Positions 18,821 through 26,392 of a DNA stretch of 64,000 nucleotides are shown piece after piece. How positions within the stretch are numbered: the first letter of the stretch is position 1; every line of letters starts with the position of its first letter. This stretch comes from Phytomonospora sp040655735 (lineage in GTDB: Bacteria; Actinomycetota; Actinomycetes; Mycobacteriales; Micromonosporaceae). Position numbers and translations under genes: made by a program. The stretch lies in assembly GCF_040655735.1 (NCBI RefSeq), contig NZ_JBFAKK010000001.1, forward strand, positions 186,001 to 250,000, read 5' to 3'. The notes under the pieces are model-generated. The model ran no database searches and was not told the DNA's origin. It worked only from the letters and a program-made list of their open reading frames with translations.

Positions 18821-20320
18821 CTAGAACCCGTTGTCGACGCCTTCGCAGGGTGGCCAGGACTCGTTGTAGAAGAAGGTGATGACGGCGTCGACCTCGATGA
18901 GCGTTCCCGGCGCGGGGGACTGTTCGAGGACCACGCAGGTCTCGTCCTGCCAGGTGCCGCCCGGCTCGGACTTGGAGTTGCGGAAGCCGAGCGCGAGCAG
19001 TTCCCCGGCGACCTGCTCGGTCGGCACGCCCGTCAGGTCGGGGACTTTTTCCAGCTTGGGACCGTCCTCCCCGCCGGGATCGCCGTTCCCATCCCCATCC
19101 CCGTTCCCGTCGCCGTCTCCGCCGTCCGTCGGATCGGGCCGGCCTCCGGTGTCGTCGGCGGCGGGCTTCTCGTCGGCCGACGGCGAATCGGACACCGGCG
19201 GATCGGATCGCGGCGGCTGTCCGCTCGACTGCTCCGACACCGGCGAGCCGCTGCCGGCCAGCGCGCCGCCGTCCCCGCCGGGACCCTCGTCCTTCGCCCA
19301 CGTCAGCCACAGCAGAGCGGTGGCGAACAGGACGACGACCGTGAGCACCGCCAGCGCCGGGACGAGCGCCCGGCGCGACCCGCTTACGCGAACGGGCTCG
19401 TCGTCGGGCAGCTCGGTGGTGTCGACCTCCTCGGGCTCGGGTTCGGGCACCCGGCCGACCACCGCGACGGCGGCGAGCGGAGCCGAGTCCGGGGCGGTGG
19501 AGGCGATCGCCGCGCGGCAGGCCTCGGCGAACGCGCGGGCGCTCGCCCACCGCTCGCCGGGTTCCTTGCGCAGCGCGGTCATGACCGCGTTCGACACCGC
19601 CGGGGGTACCGAGGCGGTGAAGGGCGCGGGAGTCTGGTGCAGGTGACCGTGCAGGATCGCCGGGGCCTTGTCGGAGACGAAGGGCGGTGCGCCCGTGAGG
19701 CACTCGTACGCGACGATGCCCAGGGAGTAGACGTCGGCCGCGGGGGCCGGGTCCTCGTCGGCGAGCTGCTCCGGGGCGGTGTAGGTGAGGGTCCCGATGA
19801 CCATGCCGGTCTCGGTGAGTCCGGCCTCACCCAGGGCGCGGGCGATGCCGAAGTCGATGAGCTTGACCCGGCCCTCGTCGGTGATGAGGATGTTGGCCGG
19901 TTTGACGTCGCGGTGGACGATCCCGGCGCGGTGTGCGGCGTGCAGTCCCTCGGCGGCCTCGGCGATCACGCTCATCGCCGCGGCCGGCGCAAGCGGGCCG
20001 CGAGCGCGCAGGACGTCGGCGAGGGACTCGCCCTCGACGAGTTCCATGACCAGGTAGGACCTGGGGCCGTCGGGGGTCTCGTCCTCGCCGTAGTCGTGGA
20101 TCATGGCCACGGCGGGTGTGTTGAGGGCGGCGACGAGCATCGCCTCGGCGGTGAAGCGATCCCGGAACCGCTCGTTGTCCGACAGCAGCGGGTGGAGGAG
20201 TTTGACCGCGACCCGGCGGCCCAGCCGCGTGTCGGTGGCACGCCAGACCTCGCCCATGCCGCCCGAGCCGAGACGGCTCTCCAGGCGGTAACGCCCGCCT
20301 ACCGTGTCCCCGCCAGGCAC
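18821..20320 (-). CDS. Ser/Thr protein kinase with one PASTA domain (PknB-like)
   Basis: 499 residues. The kinase domain spans about 10-270: glycine loop GSGGMGEVW, VAVK lysine, catalytic HRDVKPAN, DFG and the activation segment TLTYTAPEQ. After an acidic linker comes one membrane helix (about 312-335), a long Ser/Pro/Gly/Asp-rich extracellular stalk (about 340-430), then a single PASTA-like domain (VPDLTGVPTEQVAGELLALGF to the end). PASTA domains sense cell-wall fragments. The C-terminus has two Cys that could form a disulfide. GTG 20320 follows GAGGGG. The promoter is visible at 20445-20474. Confidence 0.92.
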   Translation of the reverse strand: MPGGDTVGGRYRLESRLGSGGMGEVWRATDTRLGRRVAVKLLHPLLSDNERFRDRFTAEAMLVAALNTPAVAMIHDYGEDETPDGPRSYLVMELVEGESLADVLRARGPLAPAAAMSVIAEAAEGLHAAHRAGIVHRDVKPANILITDEGRVKLIDFGIARALGEAGLTETGMVIGTLTYTAPEQLADEDPAPAADVYSLGIVAYECLTGAPPFVSDKAPAILHGHLHQTPAPFTASVPPAVSNAVMTALRKEPGERWASARAFAEACRAAIASTAPDSAPLAAVAVVGRVPEPEPEEVDTTELPDDEPVRVSGSRRALVPALAVLTVVVLFATALLWLTWAKDEGPGGDGGALAGSGSPVSEQSSGQPPRSDPPVSDSPSADEKPAADDTGGRPDPTDGGDGDGNGDGDGNGDPGGEDGPKLEKVPDLTGVPTEQVAGELLALGFRNSKSEPGGTWQDETCVVLEQSPAPGTLIEVDAVITFFYNESWPPCEGVDNGF

Positions 20321-20444
20321 CCCGATGTCCCCTCACTGCCGGTGTGGAGTCTTCCTCCTGCGGCACGGGCGCCGCGAGTGCTCCGAGTGGTCCGGCCACG
20401 GGCGGCGGAGCGCGGAGGAGAACAAGTCCCTGGAGCCGATCTCC

Positions 20445-20474
20445 AGGCTAGCGGCCGGTTTCGAGGGCTGTCAA
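20445..20474 (-). promoter_or_regulatory. Promoter of the PASTA kinase gene
   Basis: On the minus strand TTGACA (20474-20469) and TAGCCT (20450-20445) are separated by 18 bases. The predicted start of transcription leaves a leader of about 115 bases before GTG 20320. Confidence 0.65.
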
Positions 20475-20525
20475 CGCGGACGCCGCCGACCCGGTCGCAC
20501 GCCCGCGACCTGGTGTTCCATGCCT

Positions 20526-21149
20526 TCAGCGTCGCCGGGCTCGGATGCGTTCGACCGCGCCGAGCCGCGACCGTTCACTGTCGACGATCTCGAAGCCGGC
20601 GTCCGCCAGTTGCGGCAGTGGCCGGTGGTGGAAGTGCTCGCCGGCGAGGGGGACGCTGACCCGGTCGACGAGCCACTGCACGGCCCTCAGCGGCCAGAAG
20701 GTGCTCGACACGTGGTCGAGGAGCAGCAGGCTGCCGCCCGGCCGCAGCACCCGGGCCATCTCGGACAGCGCGCGGGCCGTGTCGGGGATCGAGCAGAGGG
20801 CGAAGGTGCACACGACGGTGTCGAAGGATCCGCCCGCGAAGGGCAGGGCCAGCGCGTCACCCTGGCACAGCGCGACCGGGCTCGCGAGCGCGTCGGCCCG
20901 CGCACGCGCCTGGGCGAGCATGGCCGGACTGAAGTCGAGCCCGGTGAGCGAGACCCCGGCCGTGTAGTACGGCAGGTTCAGGCCCGTGCCGACCGCGACC
21001 TCCAGGACCCGGCCTTCGGCCGCACCGCAGACCAGTGGACGGTGCTCGCCGAGCAGACGGCGCTCGAAGCGGCCCATCTGCCGGTCGAAGGTCTCCGACT
21101 GCCGGTCCCAGAGGCGGCGCAGGCGGGCGGGATCGGGTCCGGTCGGCAT
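20526..21149 (-). CDS. Class I SAM-dependent methyltransferase
   Basis: 207 residues. Motif I is VLEVAVGTGLNLPYY, motif II is in GLDFSPAMLAQARARA, motif III in FDTVVCTFALCSIPD and motif post-III in LRPGGSLLLLDHV. This set matches the UbiE/phospholipid N-methyltransferase-like group (Methyltransf_11). The substrate is not known. ATG 21149 has AAGGGAG four bases upstream. It is divergent from the ECF41 sigma gene at 21291 and shares its 141-base regulatory region, so co-regulation is possible. Confidence 0.88.
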   Translation of the reverse strand: MPTGPDPARLRRLWDRQSETFDRQMGRFERRLLGEHRPLVCGAAEGRVLEVAVGTGLNLPYYTAGVSLTGLDFSPAMLAQARARADALASPVALCQGDALALPFAGGSFDTVVCTFALCSIPDTARALSEMARVLRPGGSLLLLDHVSSTFWPLRAVQWLVDRVSVPLAGEHFHHRPLPQLADAGFEIVDSERSRLGAVERIRARRR

Positions 21150-21232
21150 GGTGCTCCCTTCGGTCGTCGCTTCAGGGTCGCAGAAGCGGCGGCCCCGCGA
21201 CGGCGTTCCCGGGCGCCGCTGTGAGGATGGCC

Positions 21233-21259
21233 TGTCACATCCGGGGCCCCTCGCGGGTC
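21233..21259 (+). promoter_or_regulatory. ECF41-type promoter upstream of its own sigma gene
   Basis: TGTCACA (21233-21239), 16 bases, then GGTC (21256-21259). The published ECF41 recognition motif is TGTCACA-N16-CGTC, so the upstream element and spacing match exactly and the downstream element matches three of four. GTG 21291 lies about 30 bases further on, as expected for autoregulation. Confidence 0.7.
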
Positions 21260-21290
21260 GAGTCACCGAAGCCCGTGGAGAGGAAGCGAC

Positions 21291-22175
21291 GTGACCGGCG
21301 AGAGCGCATGGCTGACCGAGCGTTTCGAGGAGCACCGGCCGCGTCTGCGCGCGGTCGCCCACCGGATGCTGGGTTCGGTGGGGGAGTCCGACGACGCGCT
21401 GCGGGAGGCCCGGCTGCGGCTGGGGCGGGCCGGGCCCGGCGGCGTCGAGGATCTGCCGGCCTGGCTGACGACCGTCGTCGCCCGCGTCTGCCTGAGCATG
21501 CTCCGCGCCCGCCGGGCCCACCCCACGGAAGGTGTCGACGGCGGCACGACGCGGTCGGCGGCCGATTCCGCCGACGACGATGCCGGGCAGGAGACGCTGA
21601 TGGCCGACTCGGTCGGCCTGGCACTCCTCGTCGTCCTCGACACCTTGACGCCCGCCGAGCGTCTCGCCTACGTGCTGCACGACATGTTCGCCGTGCCCTT
21701 CGACGAGATCGGACGGATGCTCGACGGCGACGCCGAGGCGGCCCGGCGGCTCGCGAGCCGTGCCCGGCGCCGGGTCCGGGGCGGCGCACCGGCGCCCGAC
21801 CCGGACCTCCTCGGCCAGCGCCGCGTCGTCGACGCCTTCCTCGCCGCTTCACGCGACGGCGACCTCGAAGCCCTCGTCGCCGTCCTCGACCACGACGTCG
21901 TACTGCGCGCCGACGCGGGCGCCAATCCCATGGGGAAGCCGGTCGTGCTGCGTGGCCGGCACGAGGTCGCCGAAGGCGCCAACGCCGCGGCCGGTCGCGC
22001 CCGCTTCAGCCAGCCCGCGCTGGTCAACGGCGGCGTCGGCCTGGTCATGGCGCCGCAGGGCAGGATCTTCGTGGTCCTCGGCTTCGCCATCGCCGACGAG
22101 CGGATCACCGGCATCGACGTCATCGCCGACCCCGGCCGGCTGCGCGAACTGGACCTGGCGGTGCTGGACATGTGA
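21291..22175 (+). CDS. ECF41-type RNA polymerase sigma factor with C-terminal SnoaL-like domain
   Basis: 294 residues. Sigma region 2 is at about 10-80 (LTERFEEHRPRLRAVAHRMLGSVGESDDAL) and region 4 at about 110-165 (LTPAERLAYVLHDMFAVPFDEIGRML). Residues 175-294 form a SnoaL-2 fold typical of ECF41, which acts in place of an anti-sigma factor. The expected W of the W-x-D region 2 motif is not kept, so region 2 is somewhat diverged. GTG 21291 has GAGGAAG upstream. ECF41 genes normally sit next to their single target, often a carboxymuconolactone decarboxylase or oxidoreductase; here the neighbours are a methyltransferase and a SnoaL protein. Confidence 0.88.
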   Translation: MTGESAWLTERFEEHRPRLRAVAHRMLGSVGESDDALREARLRLGRAGPGGVEDLPAWLTTVVARVCLSMLRARRAHPTEGVDGGTTRSAADSADDDAGQETLMADSVGLALLVVLDTLTPAERLAYVLHDMFAVPFDEIGRMLDGDAEAARRLASRARRRVRGGAPAPDPDLLGQRRVVDAFLAASRDGDLEALVAVLDHDVVLRADAGANPMGKPVVLRGRHEVAEGANAAAGRARFSQPALVNGGVGLVMAPQGRIFVVLGFAIADERITGIDVIADPGRLRELDLAVLDM

Positions 22176-22237
22176 CGCTCGGTCGTCCACAGTGGAGGAG
22201 CGGGGGAACCAGCGCAGTTCGTGGAAGGCAGGTCCCC

Positions 22238-22633
22238 ATGGCACCGACCGCCCCCTACCGCCGCACGCCCAAAGGCCGCGACGTCCGCGCCGTCTTCGCC
22301 GACATCGACACCTTCGATCCCGCGCGCTTCGTCGCCCACCTCACCGAGGACGCCGAGTTCCGCTTCGCCAACGCTCCCGTGGTCAAGGGCCGCGAGGCGA
22401 TCGGCGAGGCCGTCGCGGCGTTCTTCGCCACCATCGACGGACTCACCCACCACGTGCACCACGTGTGGGAGGTCGGCGACACCTCCATCGCCCAGACAGA
22501 CGTGGAGTACCGCCGCAAGGACGGGCGGACGGTGATCGTGCCCAACGCCGACATCCTCGTCTTCGAGGGCGAACTCGCCCGCGACTGGCGGATCTACATC
22601 GACCTGGCACCGCTGTACGCCGAGGTGACCTAG
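22238..22633 (+). CDS. SnoaL-like / NTF2-fold protein
   Basis: 131 residues, a single NTF2-like domain. The segments RAVFADIDTFDPARFVAHLTEDAEFRFANAPVVKGREAI and DLAPLYAEVT match SnoaL-like polyketide-cyclase-fold proteins. The catalytic role is unknown; the fold binds small hydrophobic ligands. It lies 62 bases after the ECF41 gene in the same direction and may be in its operon. GGAAGG precedes ATG 22238. Confidence 0.8.
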   Translation: MAPTAPYRRTPKGRDVRAVFADIDTFDPARFVAHLTEDAEFRFANAPVVKGREAIGEAVAAFFATIDGLTHHVHHVWEVGDTSIAQTDVEYRRKDGRTVIVPNADILVFEGELARDWRIYIDLAPLYAEVT

Positions 22634-22768
22634 CCTCGGCGCGTTTCCTCCGGCGCTTCGGCGAGGGAGCAGTGGTCGAGCCCGCACGGGTTATCCGCTG
22701 CACCCCGCGCGGGCGCGGTGATCATGTCCCTGTAGTGGCCGGCGACGAGTTGAGGAGCGGCGCCCCGG

Positions 22769-23338
22769 TCAGTCCCCGCAGGCGGCGTCGACCAGCACGC
22801 GGGCGGCGTCCTTGGCGGCGAGCGCGATGGCGGGCTCGGCGTGCAGGACTCCGGCCGACAGGGTGCCGTCGATGAGGACGCCGAGCTGCCGGGCGAGGCG
22901 CTCGGGGTCGGCGGCGTGGGCGCGGCGTGCGATGTCGGTGATCCAGGCGGCGACGACGCGCTTGTGCTCGACGCCGCGCGCGTGGACCTCCCCGGCGGGG
23001 TCGGCCTCGGCGGCCGCGTTGATGAAGGCGCAGCCGTGATGGTCGCCGCGGCCCGCGGCCTCCGTGAGGGCGTCGAAGAGGCCGACGAGCTGGCCGCGGG
23101 GATCACCCCCGGCGGCGCGGGCGGCGGATCGCAGGCGCGCGAACCAGTCCCGGTCGACCGCGTCAAGGTAGGCGAGCACGAGGTCGTCCTTGCGGGGGAA
23201 GTACTTGTAGAGGGTGGCCTTGCAGGTTCCGGCCTCGGCGATGACGGTGTCGACGCCGACACCGCGCGGGCCGTGCGCGTAGAACAACCGCACGGCGGTC
23301 TCCAGGATCCGCTCCTTCGTCCGACCGTGCTCGGGCAT
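22769..23338 (-). CDS. TetR/AcrR-family repressor
   Basis: 189 residues. The N-terminal helix-turn-helix is clear (RILETAVRLFYAHGPRGVGVDTVIAEAG then TLYKYFPRKDDLV). The ligand domain contains GCAFINAAAEADP, a segment seen in regulators of stress-inducible oxidoreductases. It is divergent from the quinone-oxidoreductase-like gene at 23530. Two palindromic sites, at 23366-23388 and 23451-23464, lie between them, so it probably represses both its own gene and the oxidoreductase. Confidence 0.88.
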   Translation of the reverse strand: MPEHGRTKERILETAVRLFYAHGPRGVGVDTVIAEAGTCKATLYKYFPRKDDLVLAYLDAVDRDWFARLRSAARAAGGDPRGQLVGLFDALTEAAGRGDHHGCAFINAAAEADPAGEVHARGVEHKRVVAAWITDIARRAHAADPERLARQLGVLIDGTLSAGVLHAEPAIALAAKDAARVLVDAACGD

Positions 23339-23365
23339 GCGCCCACCTCTCCTCTGCGGAGACCC

Positions 23366-23388
23366 AGTCTACAGAGCGACCTGTCTTC
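23366..23388. promoter_or_regulatory. Second, degenerate TetR site in front of the tetR gene
   Basis: AGTCTACAG and CTGTCTTC half-sites around GCGAC resemble the perfect palindrome at 23451 (TAGACAG/CTGTCT halves), but with a wider centre. It lies 28-50 bases upstream of the tetR ATG, where it could autoregulate. Confidence 0.5.
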
Positions 23389-23450
23389 CTCAGATCGCCG
23401 AGCTACCAAGGGATCACGTGACGATCCCGACAGATCGTGGGCCGAACTGT

Positions 23451-23464
23451 AGACAGATCTGTCT
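23451..23464. promoter_or_regulatory. Perfect 14-base palindrome, TetR operator
   Basis: AGACAGATCTGTCT reads the same on both strands and is flanked by GT on the left and GC on the right. It is about 66 bases upstream of the oxidoreductase GTG. The TetR gene on the other side of the gap is the obvious binder. Confidence 0.75.
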
Positions 23465-23529
23465 GCTAGCTTGAGTTTCGGCTCGGAGCCCCGGGCCGCC
23501 GGCGACGAAGCGGATGGAGTCCGATACCT

Positions 23530-24525
23530 GTGAGCAGCCTTCCCACCACCATGCGAGCCCTGCGGCAGCCCTCCCTGACCGGCCCGCGGGATTTGCGGCT
23601 GGTCACCGATGAGCCCGTGCCCGCGCCGGGAGCCGGCGAGGTCCTGATCCGAGTCGGCGCGGCGGGCGTCAACTTCGCCGACACCATGCAGACCCGCGGC
23701 ACCTACGGCGGCGGCCCGCAAGCGCCCTACCGGGCCGGCTTCGAGGGCGCCGGCGAGATCGTCGCCCTCGGCGCCGACGTGACCGGCGTCGAGGTCGGCG
23801 ACCACGTCATCGGTGCCGGCCATGGCGCCTTCGCCGAGTACATGACCCTGCCCGCCGCCGGTGCCGCGCCCGTCCCGGCGGGCTGGACCGATGAGCAGGC
23901 ACTCGGCCTCGTCCTCAACTGGGCCACCGCCCTCGCCGCCCTCAGGCCCCTCGGCCGCCTCACCGCCGGTGAACACGTCCTCGTCCACGCCGCCGCCGGA
24001 GGCGTCGGGCAGGCCGCCGTGCTCATGGCCAAGCACTATGGCGCGACCGTCATCGCCACCGCGTCGGCGGGCAAGCACGACACCGTGCGCGAACTCGGCG
24101 CCGATCACGTCATCGACTACCGAAGCGCCGACGTCACCGCCGAGGTCCTCCGCCTGACCGAGGGCCGCGGCGCCGACCTCGTCCTGGAATCGGTCGGCGG
24201 GGACACCTTCGCCGTCAGCCTCGCCTCCACCCGGCGGGTCACCGGCCGCGTCGTCGTATTCGGCATGGCCGCCGGCGAGGCCTCGATCAGCAACCACGAC
24301 CTCACCTTCACCCACCAGATCCACGTCATCGGCCTGCACATCGGCACCCTCATCGCCGCCGCGCCGGAGATCTACGCCGAGATCACCGCCGAACTGGCCG
24401 CCCTCCAGGCCGCGGGGGTCTACCGGCCCGGCACGCCGACGGTCTACGAGCTCGCCGACGGCGCGAAGGCGCTCATCGACCTGGAGTCGGGCTCGACGGT
24501 CGGCAAACTCGCCATCCGCCCCTGA
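23530..24525 (+). CDS. Quinone oxidoreductase-like MDR-family dehydrogenase
   Basis: 331 residues, a zinc-independent medium-chain dehydrogenase. It has an N-terminal GroES-like domain (VLIRVGAAGVNFADTMQTRG), the NADPH motif HAAAGGVGQAAVLMAKHYGA and LGADHVIDY. No structural-zinc Cys cluster is present. It fits the QorA/crotonyl-reductase-like class that reduces quinones or enones with NADPH. GTG 23530 is used; an in-frame ATG seven codons later is possible. Expression is probably controlled by the divergent TetR. Confidence 0.88.
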   Translation: MSSLPTTMRALRQPSLTGPRDLRLVTDEPVPAPGAGEVLIRVGAAGVNFADTMQTRGTYGGGPQAPYRAGFEGAGEIVALGADVTGVEVGDHVIGAGHGAFAEYMTLPAAGAAPVPAGWTDEQALGLVLNWATALAALRPLGRLTAGEHVLVHAAAGGVGQAAVLMAKHYGATVIATASAGKHDTVRELGADHVIDYRSADVTAEVLRLTEGRGADLVLESVGGDTFAVSLASTRRVTGRVVVFGMAAGEASISNHDLTFTHQIHVIGLHIGTLIAAAPEIYAEITAELAALQAAGVYRPGTPTVYELADGAKALIDLESGSTVGKLAIRP

Positions 24526-24538
24526 CGGACGCGAAGCG

Positions 24539-24562
24539 GGGCGGACCGGTCTCGGCCCGCCC
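24539..24562. terminator. Bidirectional hairpin between convergent genes
   Basis: GGGCGG/CCGCCC outer and CCG/CGG inner stems with one A-C mismatch and a GTCT loop. It lies between the stops of the oxidoreductase (24525) and the CU044_5270 gene (24581) and can serve both. Confidence 0.65.
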
Positions 24563-24580
24563 AGCTGTCACGTCACCGGA

Positions 24581-25624
24581 TCAGAGGGTCTGTCCCTGCT
24601 TGCCGACGATTCCCGCGGCGAGCCGCACGGTGGCCCACTGGAGCTCGTCCTTCTCGATGTGGATCGCACCGTCCGGGCCCTCGTACTCGTGATCGGCGAC
24701 GGCGACCGAGCGGTAGCCGACGTAGGCGTGCGTTTCGGGGTCGAGCAGCAGCTGGTCGAAGCGCCAGCCGTCCTGGACCCGCCCGGCCGCGATGACCTCT
24801 CGCCCGTCGATCTCCACGGTCTCCTCCGACACCTTGGCGCCGGGGACCAGGCCCGCTGCCCTCCACAGCGCCGCGGTCACGTCGGGCGGGAGAAGGTGGG
24901 AGTCGAGGATGACGGAGATCCGGGTGAACACGGCGGCGTCGAGATCCTCCTCGGCATCCGGTCCGGTGGCGGGCGCTTCCTCCCGGCCGTCGGCCGGCGA
25001 CTCGACGTCCTCGCGCAGCACCGCCAGCAGTTCGGCCGGATCGGTCGGCAGCGCGCACAGCCAGGGGTACTCGTTGTCCTGCTCCCAGGTGTCGAGCTCG
25101 CCGATCTCCTCGTTGAACGAGGCCATCTTCGTGCCGTCGGCGCTGAGCCACAGTTCCGTCGTCACGTCCGGCAGCTGTCCCTTGGACTCGGCGATCGCCC
25201 CGACGGCGAGGCTCTGCTGCTTGACGTAGATCCACTGGTCGTCCGTCGGCGCCGTGTAAGGACTCTGCAGCGCGTATGCGGCGGCCAGTTCGAAGGCGTT
25301 TCCGCCGGTCGCCGGCTGACCCGTGTGCGGGCCGGCCGTGTCACCGACGGTCCCGGGAGCGTCCTGGCCGGTGGTGGTCACGACCACGCCGACCGCGACC
25401 GCGGCGACGGCGGCCAGCGCGGCGGCGGTCAGGAGCAGCCGGCGTCTCGGTGCCCGGCGTGGAGCCGCCGGCGTCGCGGAACGGTCTTGCTCGATGTGGT
25501 TCATCACGAACTCCTGGAGTCGACTCCGGCTCTCGCTCGGCAGGTCCCGTCCCGCCGGTTTCGGCAGCAGCCGGGCCAACTCGTCGTGTTCGTTCGAGGT
25601 GGGCTTGTTCGGGGTGTCGTTCAT
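24581..25624 (-). CDS. CU044_5270 family protein, probable membrane partner of the ECF sigma factor
   Basis: 347 residues. The N-terminal cytoplasmic part (1-60) starts with NEHDELARLLPKPAGRDLP and an Arg-rich stretch; one membrane helix follows (about 63-85) and a large extracellular domain. This architecture and the ELAAAYALQSPYTAPTDDQWIYVK start of the outer domain match the CU044_5270 family. The gene overlaps the sigma gene by four bases (ATGA), the arrangement of sigma/anti-sigma pairs. Direct anti-sigma activity is inference, as no zinc motif is present. Confidence 0.85.
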   Translation of the reverse strand: MNDTPNKPTSNEHDELARLLPKPAGRDLPSESRSRLQEFVMNHIEQDRSATPAAPRRAPRRRLLLTAAALAAVAAVAVGVVVTTTGQDAPGTVGDTAGPHTGQPATGGNAFELAAAYALQSPYTAPTDDQWIYVKQQSLAVGAIAESKGQLPDVTTELWLSADGTKMASFNEEIGELDTWEQDNEYPWLCALPTDPAELLAVLREDVESPADGREEAPATGPDAEEDLDAAVFTRISVILDSHLLPPDVTAALWRAAGLVPGAKVSEETVEIDGREVIAAGRVQDGWRFDQLLLDPETHAYVGYRSVAVADHEYEGPDGAIHIEKDELQWATVRLAAGIVGKQGQTL

Positions 25625-26268
25625 CGGGTGATCTCCTGAGCGAGCCGGACCGCTGTTTCGCGGTCACCCTTTACCTGTCCGCGAACTCGCGCGGGTTCCC
25701 GTTCCTCGTCGACGGCTTCCAGTTTTCCGGCCGCGACGAGCTTCGCGAGTCTCTTGCGGGCTCGCGACAGCCGGGAGCGGATCGTGCCGACCGGGACGTC
25801 GAGCGCCTCGGCCGCCTCGGCGTAGTCGAGGCCCGACCACACGCACAGTGCCAGCACCTCCCGCTCGGGCTTGCGCAGTGCGGTCATGGCGGCCTTCACC
25901 CGGGCGAGCCGTTCCCTGTCGTCGACGCGATCGGCGACCTCGTCGGCCACGTCGGGCAGCGGCTCCGTGCGCGGCATTCGCGCGACGGCACCGTCGTAGC
26001 GCCGGGCCGCGCGGCGGGTGTTGCGGGCCACGTTGGTCGCGATCCCGAGCAGCCACGGCCTCAGCGACCCGGCCCCGGGGCTCACATCGAGCCGTTCGCG
26101 CAGCCGCCACGCCTCCAGGAAGGTCAGCGAGGCGACGTCCTCGGCCGCCGACCAGTCGCCGGTGAGCCGGAAGCCGTGGTTGTAGACCGCGCGAACGTAC
26201 TCACCGAACAGTTCTGCGAACGCGTCCGGATCGCCGGCGCGGACGCGGGCACGCGAAATCATCTTCAC
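25621..26268 (-). CDS. ECF RNA polymerase sigma factor
   Basis: 215 residues. Region 2 is at about 10-80 (DAFAELFGEYVRAVYNHGFRLTGDWSAAEDVASLTFLEAWRLRE) and region 4 at about 125-180 (ALRKPEREVLALCVWSGLDYAEAAEALDVPVGTIRSRLSRARKRL). It is SigE/RpoE-like and lacks extra C-terminal domains. It directs RNA polymerase to its own stress regulon and is translationally coupled to the CU044_5270 partner. A GGAACC-N18-GTC element places the transcription start at or next to ATG 26268, so the message is probably leaderless and autoregulated. Confidence 0.92.
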   Translation of the reverse strand: MKMISRARVRAGDPDAFAELFGEYVRAVYNHGFRLTGDWSAAEDVASLTFLEAWRLRERLDVSPGAGSLRPWLLGIATNVARNTRRAARRYDGAVARMPRTEPLPDVADEVADRVDDRERLARVKAAMTALRKPEREVLALCVWSGLDYAEAAEALDVPVGTIRSRLSRARKRLAKLVAAGKLEAVDEEREPARVRGQVKGDRETAVRLAQEITR

Positions 26269-26275
26269 ATCCGGT

Positions 26276-26302
26276 GACTGTCCGCCCAGGGCCCCCGGTT
26301 CC
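26276..26302 (-). promoter_or_regulatory. ECF-type promoter upstream of the sigma gene
   Basis: On the minus strand GGAACC (26302-26297) is followed after 18 bases by GTC (26278-26276). GGAAC/GTC is the common sigma-E-type promoter signature. Transcription would begin about seven bases on, at the start codon. Confidence 0.5.
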
Positions 26303-26346
26303 CGCTTCCGGCGGACTTTCTCGCCGCGAACCTACCCCGCAACGCC

Positions 26347-26383
26347 GGCGGGGCCGTCGGCCGTCTCCGCCGGCGGCCCCGCC
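26347..26383 (-). terminator. Terminator after the GH16 gene
   Basis: A perfect 10-base stem (GGCGGGGCCG/CGGCCCCGCC) lies 10 bases past the stop at 26393. The 17-base loop can itself form a few more pairs. Confidence 0.7.
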
Positions 26384-26392
26384 TCCTACCCG

